A stretch of 34,765 nucleotides of DNA from NCBI GenBank assembly GCA_902489965.1, contig CABUCA010000014.1, positions 1 to 34,765 of the forward strand, read 5' to 3'. The notes under the pieces were generated by a model. It ran no database searches. It worked only from the letters and a program-made list of their open reading frames with translations, and had not been told where the DNA came from. Position 1 is the first letter of the stretch. Each line of letters starts with the position of its first letter. The translations under genes and the position numbers were made by a program. Positions 1 through 5,826 of the stretch are shown one piece after another. Source of the DNA: an uncultured Collinsella sp. (GTDB lineage Bacteria; Actinomycetota; Coriobacteriia; Coriobacteriales; Coriobacteriaceae).

Positions 1-114
1 GCCACGCCGGTATATGTGGCCGGCGACGCCCGCAACGGCAGCTCGCTCGTGGCGAACGCCATGGCCGATGCTCTGGCCTGCGCCGCCGAAGTCGCCAAGG
101 CGCTGGAGCTGTAA
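1..114 (+). CDS. C-terminal fragment of a GltD-like FAD/NAD(P)-dependent oxidoreductase
   Basis: Only the last 37 codons are in the window and the gene continues to the left. The readable tail contains VYVAGDARNGSS followed by an Ala-rich helix. This resembles the conserved end of glutamate synthase small subunit (GltD) and related pyridine nucleotide-disulphide oxidoreductases, where a GD-x-R-x-G motif contacts the FAD and the last helix packs on it. The stop is TAA at 112-114 and a strong terminator-like hairpin follows 11 bases later. The exact enzyme cannot be told from the tail alone; a thioredoxin-reductase-like or other flavoprotein is possible. Confidence 0.6.
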   Translation, partial: ATPVYVAGDARNGSSLVANAMADALACAAEVAKALEL

Positions 115-125
115 GGTAGTCATTT

Positions 126-174
126 AAGAACGTCCCCAACGACTAGTCATTGGTCATTGGGGACGTTCTTTTTT
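126..174 (+). terminator. Intrinsic terminator made from a family C repeat
   Basis: A perfect 14-bp stem (126-139 with 157-170, AAGAACGTCCCCAA and its complement) has a 17-nt loop and runs into a T-run at 166-174. It lies just after the stop of the flavoprotein fragment, so it probably ends that transcript. The same sequence recurs in inverted orientation near 27390, so the terminator is part of a dispersed repeat. Confidence 0.75.
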
Positions 175-200
175 GCCTAGTCGTCGGGGACACTCTTTGC
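126..200. repeat. Family C dispersed repeat, copy 1
   Basis: Reading the complement of 126-200 gives GCAAAGAGTG, then a CCCC-GACGACTAG block, then AAGAACGTCCCCAATGA and GACTAGTCGT blocks. The same blocks occur in the same order on the plus strand at 27364-27418. Copy 1 has both arms of the hairpin; copy 2 keeps only part of it. Confidence 0.7.
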
Positions 201-486
201 GGGGTGCCTGTTCATTTGTCGACGTGTGGGTGCTCATCCGTCGACGTTTGCGGTTGTGGCGCTCTGCTGTTTCTGTGGTGGTCGGGCCGGTGCGGCTCAA
301 AACGGCGGGTCGGCTGTCTATATCTACCTGCTGGTTCTTTACGGTGCGCTCATTCGGTCAAGTGTTTTGCCAAGTGTTTGGTCGGCATCTGGTTTGCAGC
401 CGGAGACCCATTTTGCCTGCGCCGGCTGTGGTCGTCCGCCCTCCCCGTAAGCTCAAATTGAGGTCCATCAGTTTGAGGAGGATGCC
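201..486. other. Intergenic stretch with no recognised gene
   Basis: About 290 bases without a convincing gene. Short open frames cross it in all plus frames but have no family resemblance or good ribosome site. It holds a small dyad around GTCGACG (near 218 and 239) and, at its end, the ribosome-binding site of the next gene. Its promoter should lie here, but I see no clear -35/-10 pair. Confidence 0.5.
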
Positions 487-1188
487 ATGACTGACCATGT
501 TTTTGACCGAGCGCAGCTGGCCGAAGCCGTCGGCAACGATATTGCCGATATGGCTCACTTTTGGATGCTGCGGAAGTTTCAATTCCTGGAGCCGGCTTGC
601 GAGCAATTCGAGATCATTGTCGATCCGTGGCTCAGCTATTGCGCCGAGCCTTCGCAAAACGAAATCATGGCATACAACATGGCTTTTACCGATTGGCTGC
701 TCTTTGAGCGCCCCTATCGCCATGGCGCGACGCTGCTCGAACTGTATGTTGACGAGCCACCAGCGTCAATTTCGCCCGCTTCGCTCGAGCGACTTAAGCA
801 GGTGCGCGATACGCAGTACTTTTCGCGCTTTGGCATTTTGGGCAAGGATCCTGCGACTGGTATGGTTGCGCTGAAGGATACGCGCGCCGACCGCCGTTTT
901 GATGTCTACGACCCGCATATCGTGCAAAAGGAGCATTGGAGCGACGGCGCGATTGCGGTGCGCCTCGCGTGTGTCGACGATGTTTGGCTGACAGCGGGAC
1001 AGCTCTACCTCTACGACATTGCGCGCCTGAGCGACACGGCGGTCGATGGGCCGGGCGCGGTGCATCCGGAGGACCTGCAGGACGGTTTTGACACCTCGTG
1101 CATCAGCTTCTTTTTGCGGCTGGTCCGCGACATCATGGGTGCCCAAGGGCGGTACGTGAAGTCGCTCAACATCTACGAACAGGAATGA
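487..1188 (+). CDS. Conserved protein of unknown function, SEC-C-associated-like domain
   Basis: This encodes 233 residues, starting at an ATG 5 bases after GAGGAGG, a strong ribosome site. No signal peptide or membrane segment is visible. Residues about 58-175 (FTDWLLFERP, then a G-x-TLLELY stretch, then SRFGILGKDPATGMVALKD and a W-x-x-GAIAVRLA stretch) resemble the domain that often accompanies SEC-C zinc motifs in bacterial proteins. Its usual pattern is DWFxFD, LIExFL, a short beta-barrel with LRDL and a G-x-xxARL strand. The cysteine-rich SEC-C motif is absent here. The function of that domain is not known to me, so none is assigned. The protein is probably cytosolic, and the gene is apparently monocistronic, followed by the family A repeat array. 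Confidence 0.82.
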   Translation: MTDHVFDRAQLAEAVGNDIADMAHFWMLRKFQFLEPACEQFEIIVDPWLSYCAEPSQNEIMAYNMAFTDWLLFERPYRHGATLLELYVDEPPASISPASLERLKQVRDTQYFSRFGILGKDPATGMVALKDTRADRRFDVYDPHIVQKEHWSDGAIAVRLACVDDVWLTAGQLYLYDIARLSDTAVDGPGAVHPEDLQDGFDTSCISFFLRLVRDIMGAQGRYVKSLNIYEQE

Positions 1189-1215
1189 GAGTAGGGACGG
1201 GGCCACTGCCGGTTT

Positions 1216-1513
1216 GTCTCGATCTGTAACAACTGGCTGTCAAAACGCGGTCTACCTGTTACAGATTGAGATGAACTGGCGCGGGCTGTCCGAATGTCTC
1301 GATCTGTAACAACTGGAGGTAATTCTGGTCCGTAACTGTTACAGATCGAGACTGAAGGTTGGCCACCGATGAATTATCTCAATCTGTAACATCTGGCTGC
1401 TAAAAACCGGTCTACCTGTTACAGATCGAGACAAAGGGTTCGACCGCTGCAGAAAGATCTCGTTCTGTAACATCTGGAAGCTCAAATGCCGTCTTCCTGT
1501 TACAGATTGAGAT
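1216..1513. repeat. Family A array: four regularly spaced inverted-repeat units
   Basis: Four 57-bp units lie at 1216-1272, 1296-1352, 1376-1432 and 1457-1513. Each has a left arm close to GTCTCGATCTGTAACA, exactly 24 central bases, and a right arm close to CTGTTACAGATTGAGAT (its complement). Units are separated by 23, 23 and 24 bases of unrelated sequence. The 16-17-bp arms therefore recur every 40-41 bases in alternating orientation. The central 24 bases keep a pattern (CTGG at the left, often a GGTCTAC end), while the gaps between units do not. The last unit runs into the 5' part of the following open frame. Confidence 0.93.
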
Positions 1514-1539
1514 GTTTGGCGCGGCGGGCAACAGAGACA

Positions 1540-2610
1540 ATGACTCGTTTGACTGATGTGGTGGTGATGAAGGTGTCCGGTACCGTCTGCAAGCATAAAC
1601 ATGCGACTCGTAACACATTGGCACGAAACAGGATGCTCGCGCGGCTCACGGAGGCAGGGGAGCAAGGTACGCTGCTTGCAACTCACGACAATGCCGAGCT
1701 CATGTGGCTGCGGCGCCATGTGGGGACCGATGATATCGCGGAGCCCGAGTCGTATCTGTTCTGTTTTCAGCATGATTGGGATGCATTGACGCCGGTGGAT
1801 CGAGCGCTGCGGACTATTAAGGGGCTTGCGGAGTTTCATCCCGATTGGGCGTTTTGGGGTTATGACGCGGCGCTTTTGTGGGGCTTGGAGGTGCCGAACG
1901 ATTTGCTCGGGCCGCGATTTCTTGTTAAGACGGGCTGCTCTGCGGCGTTGAGCAGTGGGAAAACGTTGCTGCGTCCGCAGGCGGCGGGTGCACTCGAGCG
2001 CGTCGACGGTGTGCGGGTGACGCCGTTTTGGCGCACGGTGGAGGATTGCCTGCTACGGGCACCGTTTTCCTATGGGCTGGCAATTGCCGATTCTGCTTTG
2101 CGGGCGAAGGGTTCGTCGTGCGGTGAGTTGTGCGAGCGACTTCGCGCCGATTGCGAAGGTCGGCGTGGGTATCGCAGGGCACAGGTGATTGCATCGCATG
2201 CGGACGGGCTGTCAGAAAACGGCGGCGAGTCGCGCTTCCGGGCGTTCTTCATCGCGTACGGCTTTCCGGTGCCGCAGTTGCAGGTGGAGTTTCATGATCC
2301 GCTCGATCCGACTCGCGTGTTCCGCGTCGACTATTTCTGGAAGCTCGAGGATGGAACGTGCGTGATCGGCGAGCTCGACGGAAAGGGAAAGTATACGCTG
2401 CAGACCGGCGAGGGCCGGGAGCCGATCGATCCGTTTGTGGCGGAGCGTCAGCGGGAATCCCATCTGACAATGCTCGGGCATAAGGTGCTTCGGTTTACGT
2501 TTAACGAGCTTAAGAATCCGGTGAGGCTGGTCGAGAAGATGAGGCTGGCGGGTATTCCGCAGCGGGCTGATCTGGCTAAGGAATGGAGGCGTCAGTGGTA
2601 CGGGCACTGA
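1540..2610 (+). CDS. AbiEi-like protein with C-terminal DUF559/Vsr-like nuclease fold
   Basis: I use ATG 1540 (356 residues). An upstream in-frame ATG at 1486 lies inside a family A repeat, and no start has a good ribosome site; ATG 1567 or 1633 are alternatives. The N-terminal third resembles the AbiEi antitoxin winged helix plus its following domain (LMWLRRHVG near the start, then FWGYDAALLWGLEVP). The C-terminal 130 residues look like the DUF559/Vsr-type PD-(D/E)XK fold: GESRFRAFFIAYGFP, RVDYFW with Asp264, then ELDGKGKY with Glu278, Asp280 and Lys284, then LTMLGHKVLRFT. Such fusions are common as uncharacterised actinobacterial proteins. No AbiEii nucleotidyltransferase toxin is adjacent. 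Flanking repeats on both sides make this an unusual locus. Nuclease activity is inferred from the motif only. Confidence 0.85.
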   Translation: MTRLTDVVVMKVSGTVCKHKHATRNTLARNRMLARLTEAGEQGTLLATHDNAELMWLRRHVGTDDIAEPESYLFCFQHDWDALTPVDRALRTIKGLAEFHPDWAFWGYDAALLWGLEVPNDLLGPRFLVKTGCSAALSSGKTLLRPQAAGALERVDGVRVTPFWRTVEDCLLRAPFSYGLAIADSALRAKGSSCGELCERLRADCEGRRGYRRAQVIASHADGLSENGGESRFRAFFIAYGFPVPQLQVEFHDPLDPTRVFRVDYFWKLEDGTCVIGELDGKGKYTLQTGEGREPIDPFVAERQRESHLTMLGHKVLRFTFNELKNPVRLVEKMRLAGIPQRADLAKEWRRQWYGH

Positions 2611-2618
2611 GAGGGTCT

Positions 2619-2756
2619 GTCTCGATCTGTAACATCTTGGGGCTGTTTGGGCCCGTAACTGTTACAGATTGAGATGAACAAGTGCGACCTCGATCGAATG
2701 TCTCGATCTGTAACATCTAGCGGCTGAAAACCGGTCTATCTGTTACAGATTGAGAT
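2619..2756. repeat. Family A array: two units downstream of the AbiEi-like gene
   Basis: Units at 2619-2675 and 2700-2756 have the same geometry as those at 1216-1513: 16-17-bp arms, 24 central bases, and a 24-base gap between units. The first begins 8 bases after the gene's stop codon. In RNA each would form a long hairpin, so they could also act as transcription end signals or mRNA 3' protection. Confidence 0.93.
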
Positions 2757-2868
2757 GTTTTGTAGGCACCGCTGGGGAAGGGCTGCATCGACTCCCGTCC
2801 TCCCTCATATTCCCCTCCTTTCTCCGTTAGCCGATATGTCTGCAGCAGCCCTACTGGACTAGGTGATA

Positions 2869-2884
2869 ATGAACAAATGTTCAT
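2869..2884. promoter_or_regulatory. Candidate operator palindrome upstream of the amidohydrolase
   Basis: ATGAACAAATGTTCAT is a perfect 7-bp dyad around two central bases. It overlaps the end of a -10-like TGATAAT (2864-2870) and lies 25 bases before the ATG at 2910. Short A/T-centred GAAC...GTTC dyads are typical of TetR- or MarR-type repressor sites, but no such regulator is encoded nearby. No good -35 is visible. Confidence 0.4.
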
Positions 2885-2909
2885 GTTAATTGAGGGGGAG
2901 GAGTCCGAT

Positions 2910-4280
2910 ATGGCGTCTGCCGATCGTCCCACGTTGTTTATCAATGCGACCGTTCTGGATGGTTCGGAGCATATGGAGCCGCAGCCCGATATGGCCGTGG
3001 CTGTTGAACGCGGCGTCATCACCTGGATCGGCCCGAGTGCCGTGGCGCAGGCACCAGCGGGTGCCGAGGTCATTGACCTGGCTGGTGCGTATCTCATGCC
3101 CGGTCTCATCAACATGCATGTGCATCTGTGCGGCTCGGGCAAGCCGGTTTCGGCGGGCGATGCGGGCGCGCTCATGAAGAAGCTCGACAACCCCATGGGC
3201 CGCGCCATCGTCCGCCACATCCTCAAAGGCAGCGCCCAGCAACAGCTGGCAAGTGGCGTGACCACGGTGCGTGGTGCGGGCGATCCGCTGTTTGCCGACA
3301 TCGCCGTGCGCAACGCCATCGACGCCGGCAAGTATCAGGGTCCGCGTCTTGTCGCGCCGGGCACGGGCGTCACGGTGCCGGGCGGTCATGGCGCAGGCTT
3401 GTTCGCGCAGGTAGCCAATAGTCCCGCCGAGGCAGCCGAGCAGGTACGCGACCTGTATGCGCGCGGTGCCGACGTCATCAAGTTGTTCGTGACGGGCGGC
3501 GTGTTCGATGCGACCGAAGTGGGAGAGCCTGGCGTGCTGCGCATGCCGGTCGATGTCGCCGCGGCGGCGTGCAAAGCGGCACACGAGGTTGGCCTTCCGG
3601 TTATGGCCCATGTCGAGAGCACTGAGGGCGTAAAGGCCGCGCTTCAGGCCGGCGTCGACACGATCGAGCATGGCGCTCCGATGACGCCCGAGATCTTGGA
3701 CCTGTATCGCGGCGCCGCGGGTACGCAGCTCGAGGGGCGCGCACCGAGCGTGACCTGCACGATCAGTCCGGCGTTGCCGTTTGTACTGCTCGATCCGGAG
3801 AAGACCCATTCGACCGATACGCAAAAGAAGAACGGTGACATCGTGTGCTCGGGCATTATCGAGAGCGCCCGCGCCGCACTGGATGCCGGCGTCAAGGTGG
3901 GCCTGGGCACGGACTCGAGCTGCCCGTTCGTGACGCAGTACGACATGTGGCGCGAGGTGGCGTACTTTGCCAAGTACGTCGGCGTGAGCAATGCCTTTGC
4001 GCTGCACACGGCCACGCAGGTCAATGCCGAGCTGCTGGGCCTGGGCGACGAGACCGGCACGATCGAGTGCGGCAAGGCGGCCGACATTTTGGTGACGCGC
4101 GAGAATCCTCTGGACGACCTGTGCGCCTTGCGCGAGCCGATGCACGTGGTGTGCCGCGGCAACCTGGCGCGCAAGCTAAAGGTGAAGCGCATCCCCGAGG
4201 TTGACGCCGAGCTCGATGCCATTATGGCCATGCCTGCCGAGGCACTGGCCGAGGAACTCGCCCGCGACGGCGTGGCGTAG
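2910..4280 (+). CDS. Metal-dependent amidohydrolase (imidazolonepropionase/prolidase-like)
   Basis: 456 residues. ATG 2910 is chosen because GGGGGAGGAG ends about 6 bases before it; an in-frame ATG at 2877 lies in the operator region. This is a cytosolic TIM-barrel amidohydrolase (PF01979 type). The metal site is formed by His70-x-His72 (MHVHL), the lysine of VIKLFVTGG (which may be carboxylated), the histidines of MAHVES and TIEHGAP, and Asp335 of GLGTDSS. An N-terminal beta-sandwich strand (FINATVLDGSE) and the C-terminal G-x-AADILV strand complete the composite domain. It resembles the imidazolonepropionase/Xaa-Pro-dipeptidase-like branch; substrate is unknown. It is not next to histidine-degradation genes, so HutI is unlikely. 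Monocistronic, ended by the hairpin at 4331-4367. Confidence 0.93.
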   Translation: MASADRPTLFINATVLDGSEHMEPQPDMAVAVERGVITWIGPSAVAQAPAGAEVIDLAGAYLMPGLINMHVHLCGSGKPVSAGDAGALMKKLDNPMGRAIVRHILKGSAQQQLASGVTTVRGAGDPLFADIAVRNAIDAGKYQGPRLVAPGTGVTVPGGHGAGLFAQVANSPAEAAEQVRDLYARGADVIKLFVTGGVFDATEVGEPGVLRMPVDVAAAACKAAHEVGLPVMAHVESTEGVKAALQAGVDTIEHGAPMTPEILDLYRGAAGTQLEGRAPSVTCTISPALPFVLLDPEKTHSTDTQKKNGDIVCSGIIESARAALDAGVKVGLGTDSSCPFVTQYDMWREVAYFAKYVGVSNAFALHTATQVNAELLGLGDETGTIECGKAADILVTRENPLDDLCALREPMHVVCRGNLARKLKVKRIPEVDAELDAIMAMPAEALAEELARDGVA

Positions 4281-4330
4281 GCTCCGGCGTGACAGAGGGC
4301 GACAGCTCCGTCGAATGCTGTCGCCCATGC

Positions 4331-4367
4331 AAAAAGCCGAGGTCTCAACACGAGGCCTCGGCTTTTT
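4331..4367. terminator. Bidirectional intrinsic terminator
   Basis: The 12-bp stem AAAAAGCCGAGG (4331-4342) pairs with 4356-4367 around a 13-nt loop. The stem has an A-run on one side and a T-run on the other, so it can work in both directions. It ends the amidohydrolase transcript and may also stop readthrough from the convergent gene at 4430. Confidence 0.88.
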
Positions 4368-4429
4368 ATCGAACAAATGCTTAAGATTTGGGACAAACAA
4401 ACCTGATTAATTTGTCTCACGCGCAGTGG

Positions 4430-4903
4430 CTAGGAGCGGGTTTCCATCTTGGCGTGGCACTTGGGGCAGGTGACGCGGATCTTGCCCTTGCCCTTGGGGA
4501 CGGAGAGCATCTGGCCGCAGTTGGGACACTTGAGGTAGGCCGTGGTCTTGCGGCCCTTCCACATCTTCTTTGCCGTGCGCTTGGCGCGCTCCAGGTCCTC
4601 TTTGCTGGTGCCGGCTGCGCGCGAGGCATTGGCCGCCGCAGCGCCGCCGCCCAGGCTGGCGACGAACTTGCCCAGGCCGGGGACGTTCGCGGTCGCGGCG
4701 ACAAAGGCCTCGTTCTCCTTGCGGCGTGCGTCGACGTTCTTGGACAGGCCGCGCAGCACGCCGATCACGATGACGGCGATGGCGATCCAGCTGAGCCACT
4801 GGAAATGTGCGAGCGACCCGATCATCGCGAGGATGATGCCGAAAAAGCCGAGCACGATGGTGAGTTCGTCGGCGCCGTTGCGACCTTTCATAAAGTTATC
4901 CAT
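4430..4903 (-). CDS. Small membrane protein with C-terminal zinc ribbon
   Basis: 157 residues. On the coding strand the ATG follows GAGAGG at about 8 bases. The first 55 residues contain two hydrophobic segments (about 14-31 and 36-50), suggesting a membrane hairpin. A charged helix-rich middle (ARRKENEAF, then KEDLERAKRTAKKMWKGRK) follows. Near the C-terminus CPNC and CPKC are 19 residues apart and form a classic zinc-ribbon pair. This architecture is found in uncharacterised membrane proteins; the zinc ribbon is probably cytosolic and may bind a partner or nucleic acid. It is convergent with the amidohydrolase. Function unknown. Confidence 0.85.
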   Translation of the reverse strand: MDNFMKGRNGADELTIVLGFFGIILAMIGSLAHFQWLSWIAIAVIVIGVLRGLSKNVDARRKENEAFVAATANVPGLGKFVASLGGGAAAANASRAAGTSKEDLERAKRTAKKMWKGRKTTAYLKCPNCGQMLSVPKGKGKIRVTCPKCHAKMETRS

Positions 4904-4949
4904 GCAAACTGCCTCTCATTCGATATGCTGCACGCCTTTATACCCCATT

Positions 4950-5048
4950 TGGTGCATGGGGGACAGGTTAATCTGCACCAAGGTGGTGCAAACGTACCTG
5001 TCCCCCATGCGCCAAGGTGGTGCAAAGAAACCTGACCCCAATGCGCCA
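4950..5048. repeat. Family B nested palindrome, one and a half units
   Basis: The outer arms GGTGCATGGGGGACAGG (from 4951) and CCTGTCCCCCATGCGCC (to 5013) enclose an inner palindrome GCACCAAGGTGGTGC (4975-4989). A second half-unit follows (5011-5048) ending in CCTGACCCCAATGCGCC. It starts 2 bases after the stop of csoR in its direction of transcription, so it probably forms the 3' end of that mRNA. Related copies are at 14898-14966 and 15821-15886. Confidence 0.88.
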
Positions 5049-5049
5049 A

Positions 5050-5322
5050 TTACTTGGCGAGCTTGTCGACGACGCGTTCGATTTCGGCGAGCTTGGCGGC
5101 TTTGAGCTCCTCGTCACCCGATTCGATGGCCGAGGCGACGCAGCCCTCGATATGGGCCTTGAGCACATCGGCGTTAATGCGCGCGATGAGTGCCTGCGTC
5201 GCCATGAGCTGCGTGGAGATGTCGACGCAGTAACGGTCCTCCTCGACCATCCGCAGGATGCCGTCGATCTGCCCACGCGCCGTCTTGAGCATGCGGGTCA
5301 CCGATTTGTGATCTGCCATCAT
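5050..5322 (-). CDS. csoR: CsoR-type copper-sensing repressor
   Basis: 90 residues from the first of two adjacent ATG codons (5320-5322 and 5317-5319), with GAGG 7 bases upstream; longer upstream frames run through a palindrome and are rejected. All-helical DUF156 family protein, a tetrameric DNA-binding repressor that releases DNA when Cu(I) binds. The copper ligands are present as Cys32, His57 and Cys61 (RYCVDI and KAHIEGC), with the same 25- and 4-residue spacing as C36-H61-C65 of Mycobacterium tuberculosis CsoR. This supports copper rather than nickel, persulphide or formaldehyde sensing. It is the last gene of a copA-copZ-csoR set. Its probable target is the GC-rich dyad at 8225-8241, giving a feedback loop. 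Confidence 0.93.
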   Translation of the reverse strand: MMADHKSVTRMLKTARGQIDGILRMVEEDRYCVDISTQLMATQALIARINADVLKAHIEGCVASAIESGDEELKAAKLAEIERVVDKLAK

Positions 5323-5365
5323 GGCGAGTCCTCGTTTCTGGTCGATCTTCCGGATGTCCCCGTCA

Positions 5366-5430
5366 GTTGCGGTGAAATACGGACCGTTTAAAGGCCTAGG
5401 GCGGCACAACAGTCCGTATTTCACCGCAAC
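5366..5430. repeat. Family D palindrome between copZ and csoR
   Basis: A perfect 18-bp inverted repeat has GTTGCGGTGAAATACGGA at 5366-5383 and its complement at 5413-5430, around a 29-base centre that includes AGGCCT. It fills the gap between copZ and csoR and would form a strong hairpin in their mRNA. It could reduce readthrough into csoR or protect the upstream message. It does not resemble a CsoR site. Confidence 0.85.
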
Positions 5431-5457
5431 TTCTGAGGATTCAGTAGGCAGCGACTG

Positions 5458-5679
5458 CTATGCGGCGGTCACAGACAGGGCGTGGAATTTCTCGCCCGCG
5501 GCCTCGACAGCGGCGGCGAGTTGCTCGGCGGTTACGGTGTCGGCGCACTCAACCTGGACGGTCTGGGTCTCGTGATCGGCGTCGGCGTCGGTCACGCCGG
5601 CAACGTTGAGCAGTGCCGTCTCGACAGTAGCGTCGCAGTGGCCGCACATGAGGCCGGAAGTCTTGATTGTGTATCGCAT
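5458..5679 (-). CDS. copZ: Copper chaperone, heavy-metal-associated (HMA) domain protein CopZ-like
   Basis: 73 residues; the start at 5679 is set by GGAGG 8 bases upstream, and the longer frame to 5790 crosses a hairpin. A single ferredoxin-like HMA domain with the Cu(I)-binding motif MCGHC at about residues 11-15. The rest of the fold is recognisable (VETALLNVAGVTDADAD, then TVQVECADTVTAEQL). In this family a CopZ hands Cu(I) to the N-terminal HMA domain of CopA in the cytosol. It lies 147 bases after copA and 135 before csoR, same strand. MCGHC replaces the commoner MxCxxC with a histidine inside the loop, as in many chaperones of this type. Confidence 0.9.
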   Translation of the reverse strand: MRYTIKTSGLMCGHCDATVETALLNVAGVTDADADHETQTVQVECADTVTAEQLAAAVEAAGEKFHALSVTAA

Positions 5680-5715
5680 GGGTATTCCTCCCTGTTGTGT
5701 CGGCTTTCCCAGGCA

Positions 5716-5787
5716 CCCGACCTTGACCTTCAAGCCGTCGCTCGCGTACCAAAGTACGCGTCGCTCCTCTTTCAGGTCAATCTCGGG
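5716..5787. repeat. Imperfect 72-base hairpin between copA and copZ
   Basis: The outer arms CCCGACCTTGACCT (from 5717) and AGGTCAATCTCGGG (to 5787) pair with two mismatches. An inner GCGTAC-CAAA-GTACGC hairpin sits at the centre, and the direct repeat GTCGCTC lies between. It occupies the copA-copZ gap and may be another dispersed palindrome or an mRNA-processing hairpin that sets different levels of the two products. Confidence 0.6.
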
Positions 5788-5826
5788 CACCTGGAAAACC
5801 CGTTCTAAATGGACTTAATGGTGAGC

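Noticed and set aside
150..490. Three overlapping short open frames near the left edge
   Set aside because: No good start signals, cysteine/tryptophan-rich composition and no family match; likely chance frames in the gap.
1216..1513. A CRISPR array, because short repeats are separated by 23-24-base spacers
   Set aside because: The repeats alternate in orientation, arms are 16-17 bases, the central 24 bases share a pattern rather than being unique, units also occur singly, and no cas gene is present.
4390..4418. GGGACAAA...TTTGTCTC dyad as a terminator of the zinc-ribbon gene
   Set aside because: The stem is short with one mismatch and has no U-run in the gene's direction; it may be a worn repeat but evidence is too weak.
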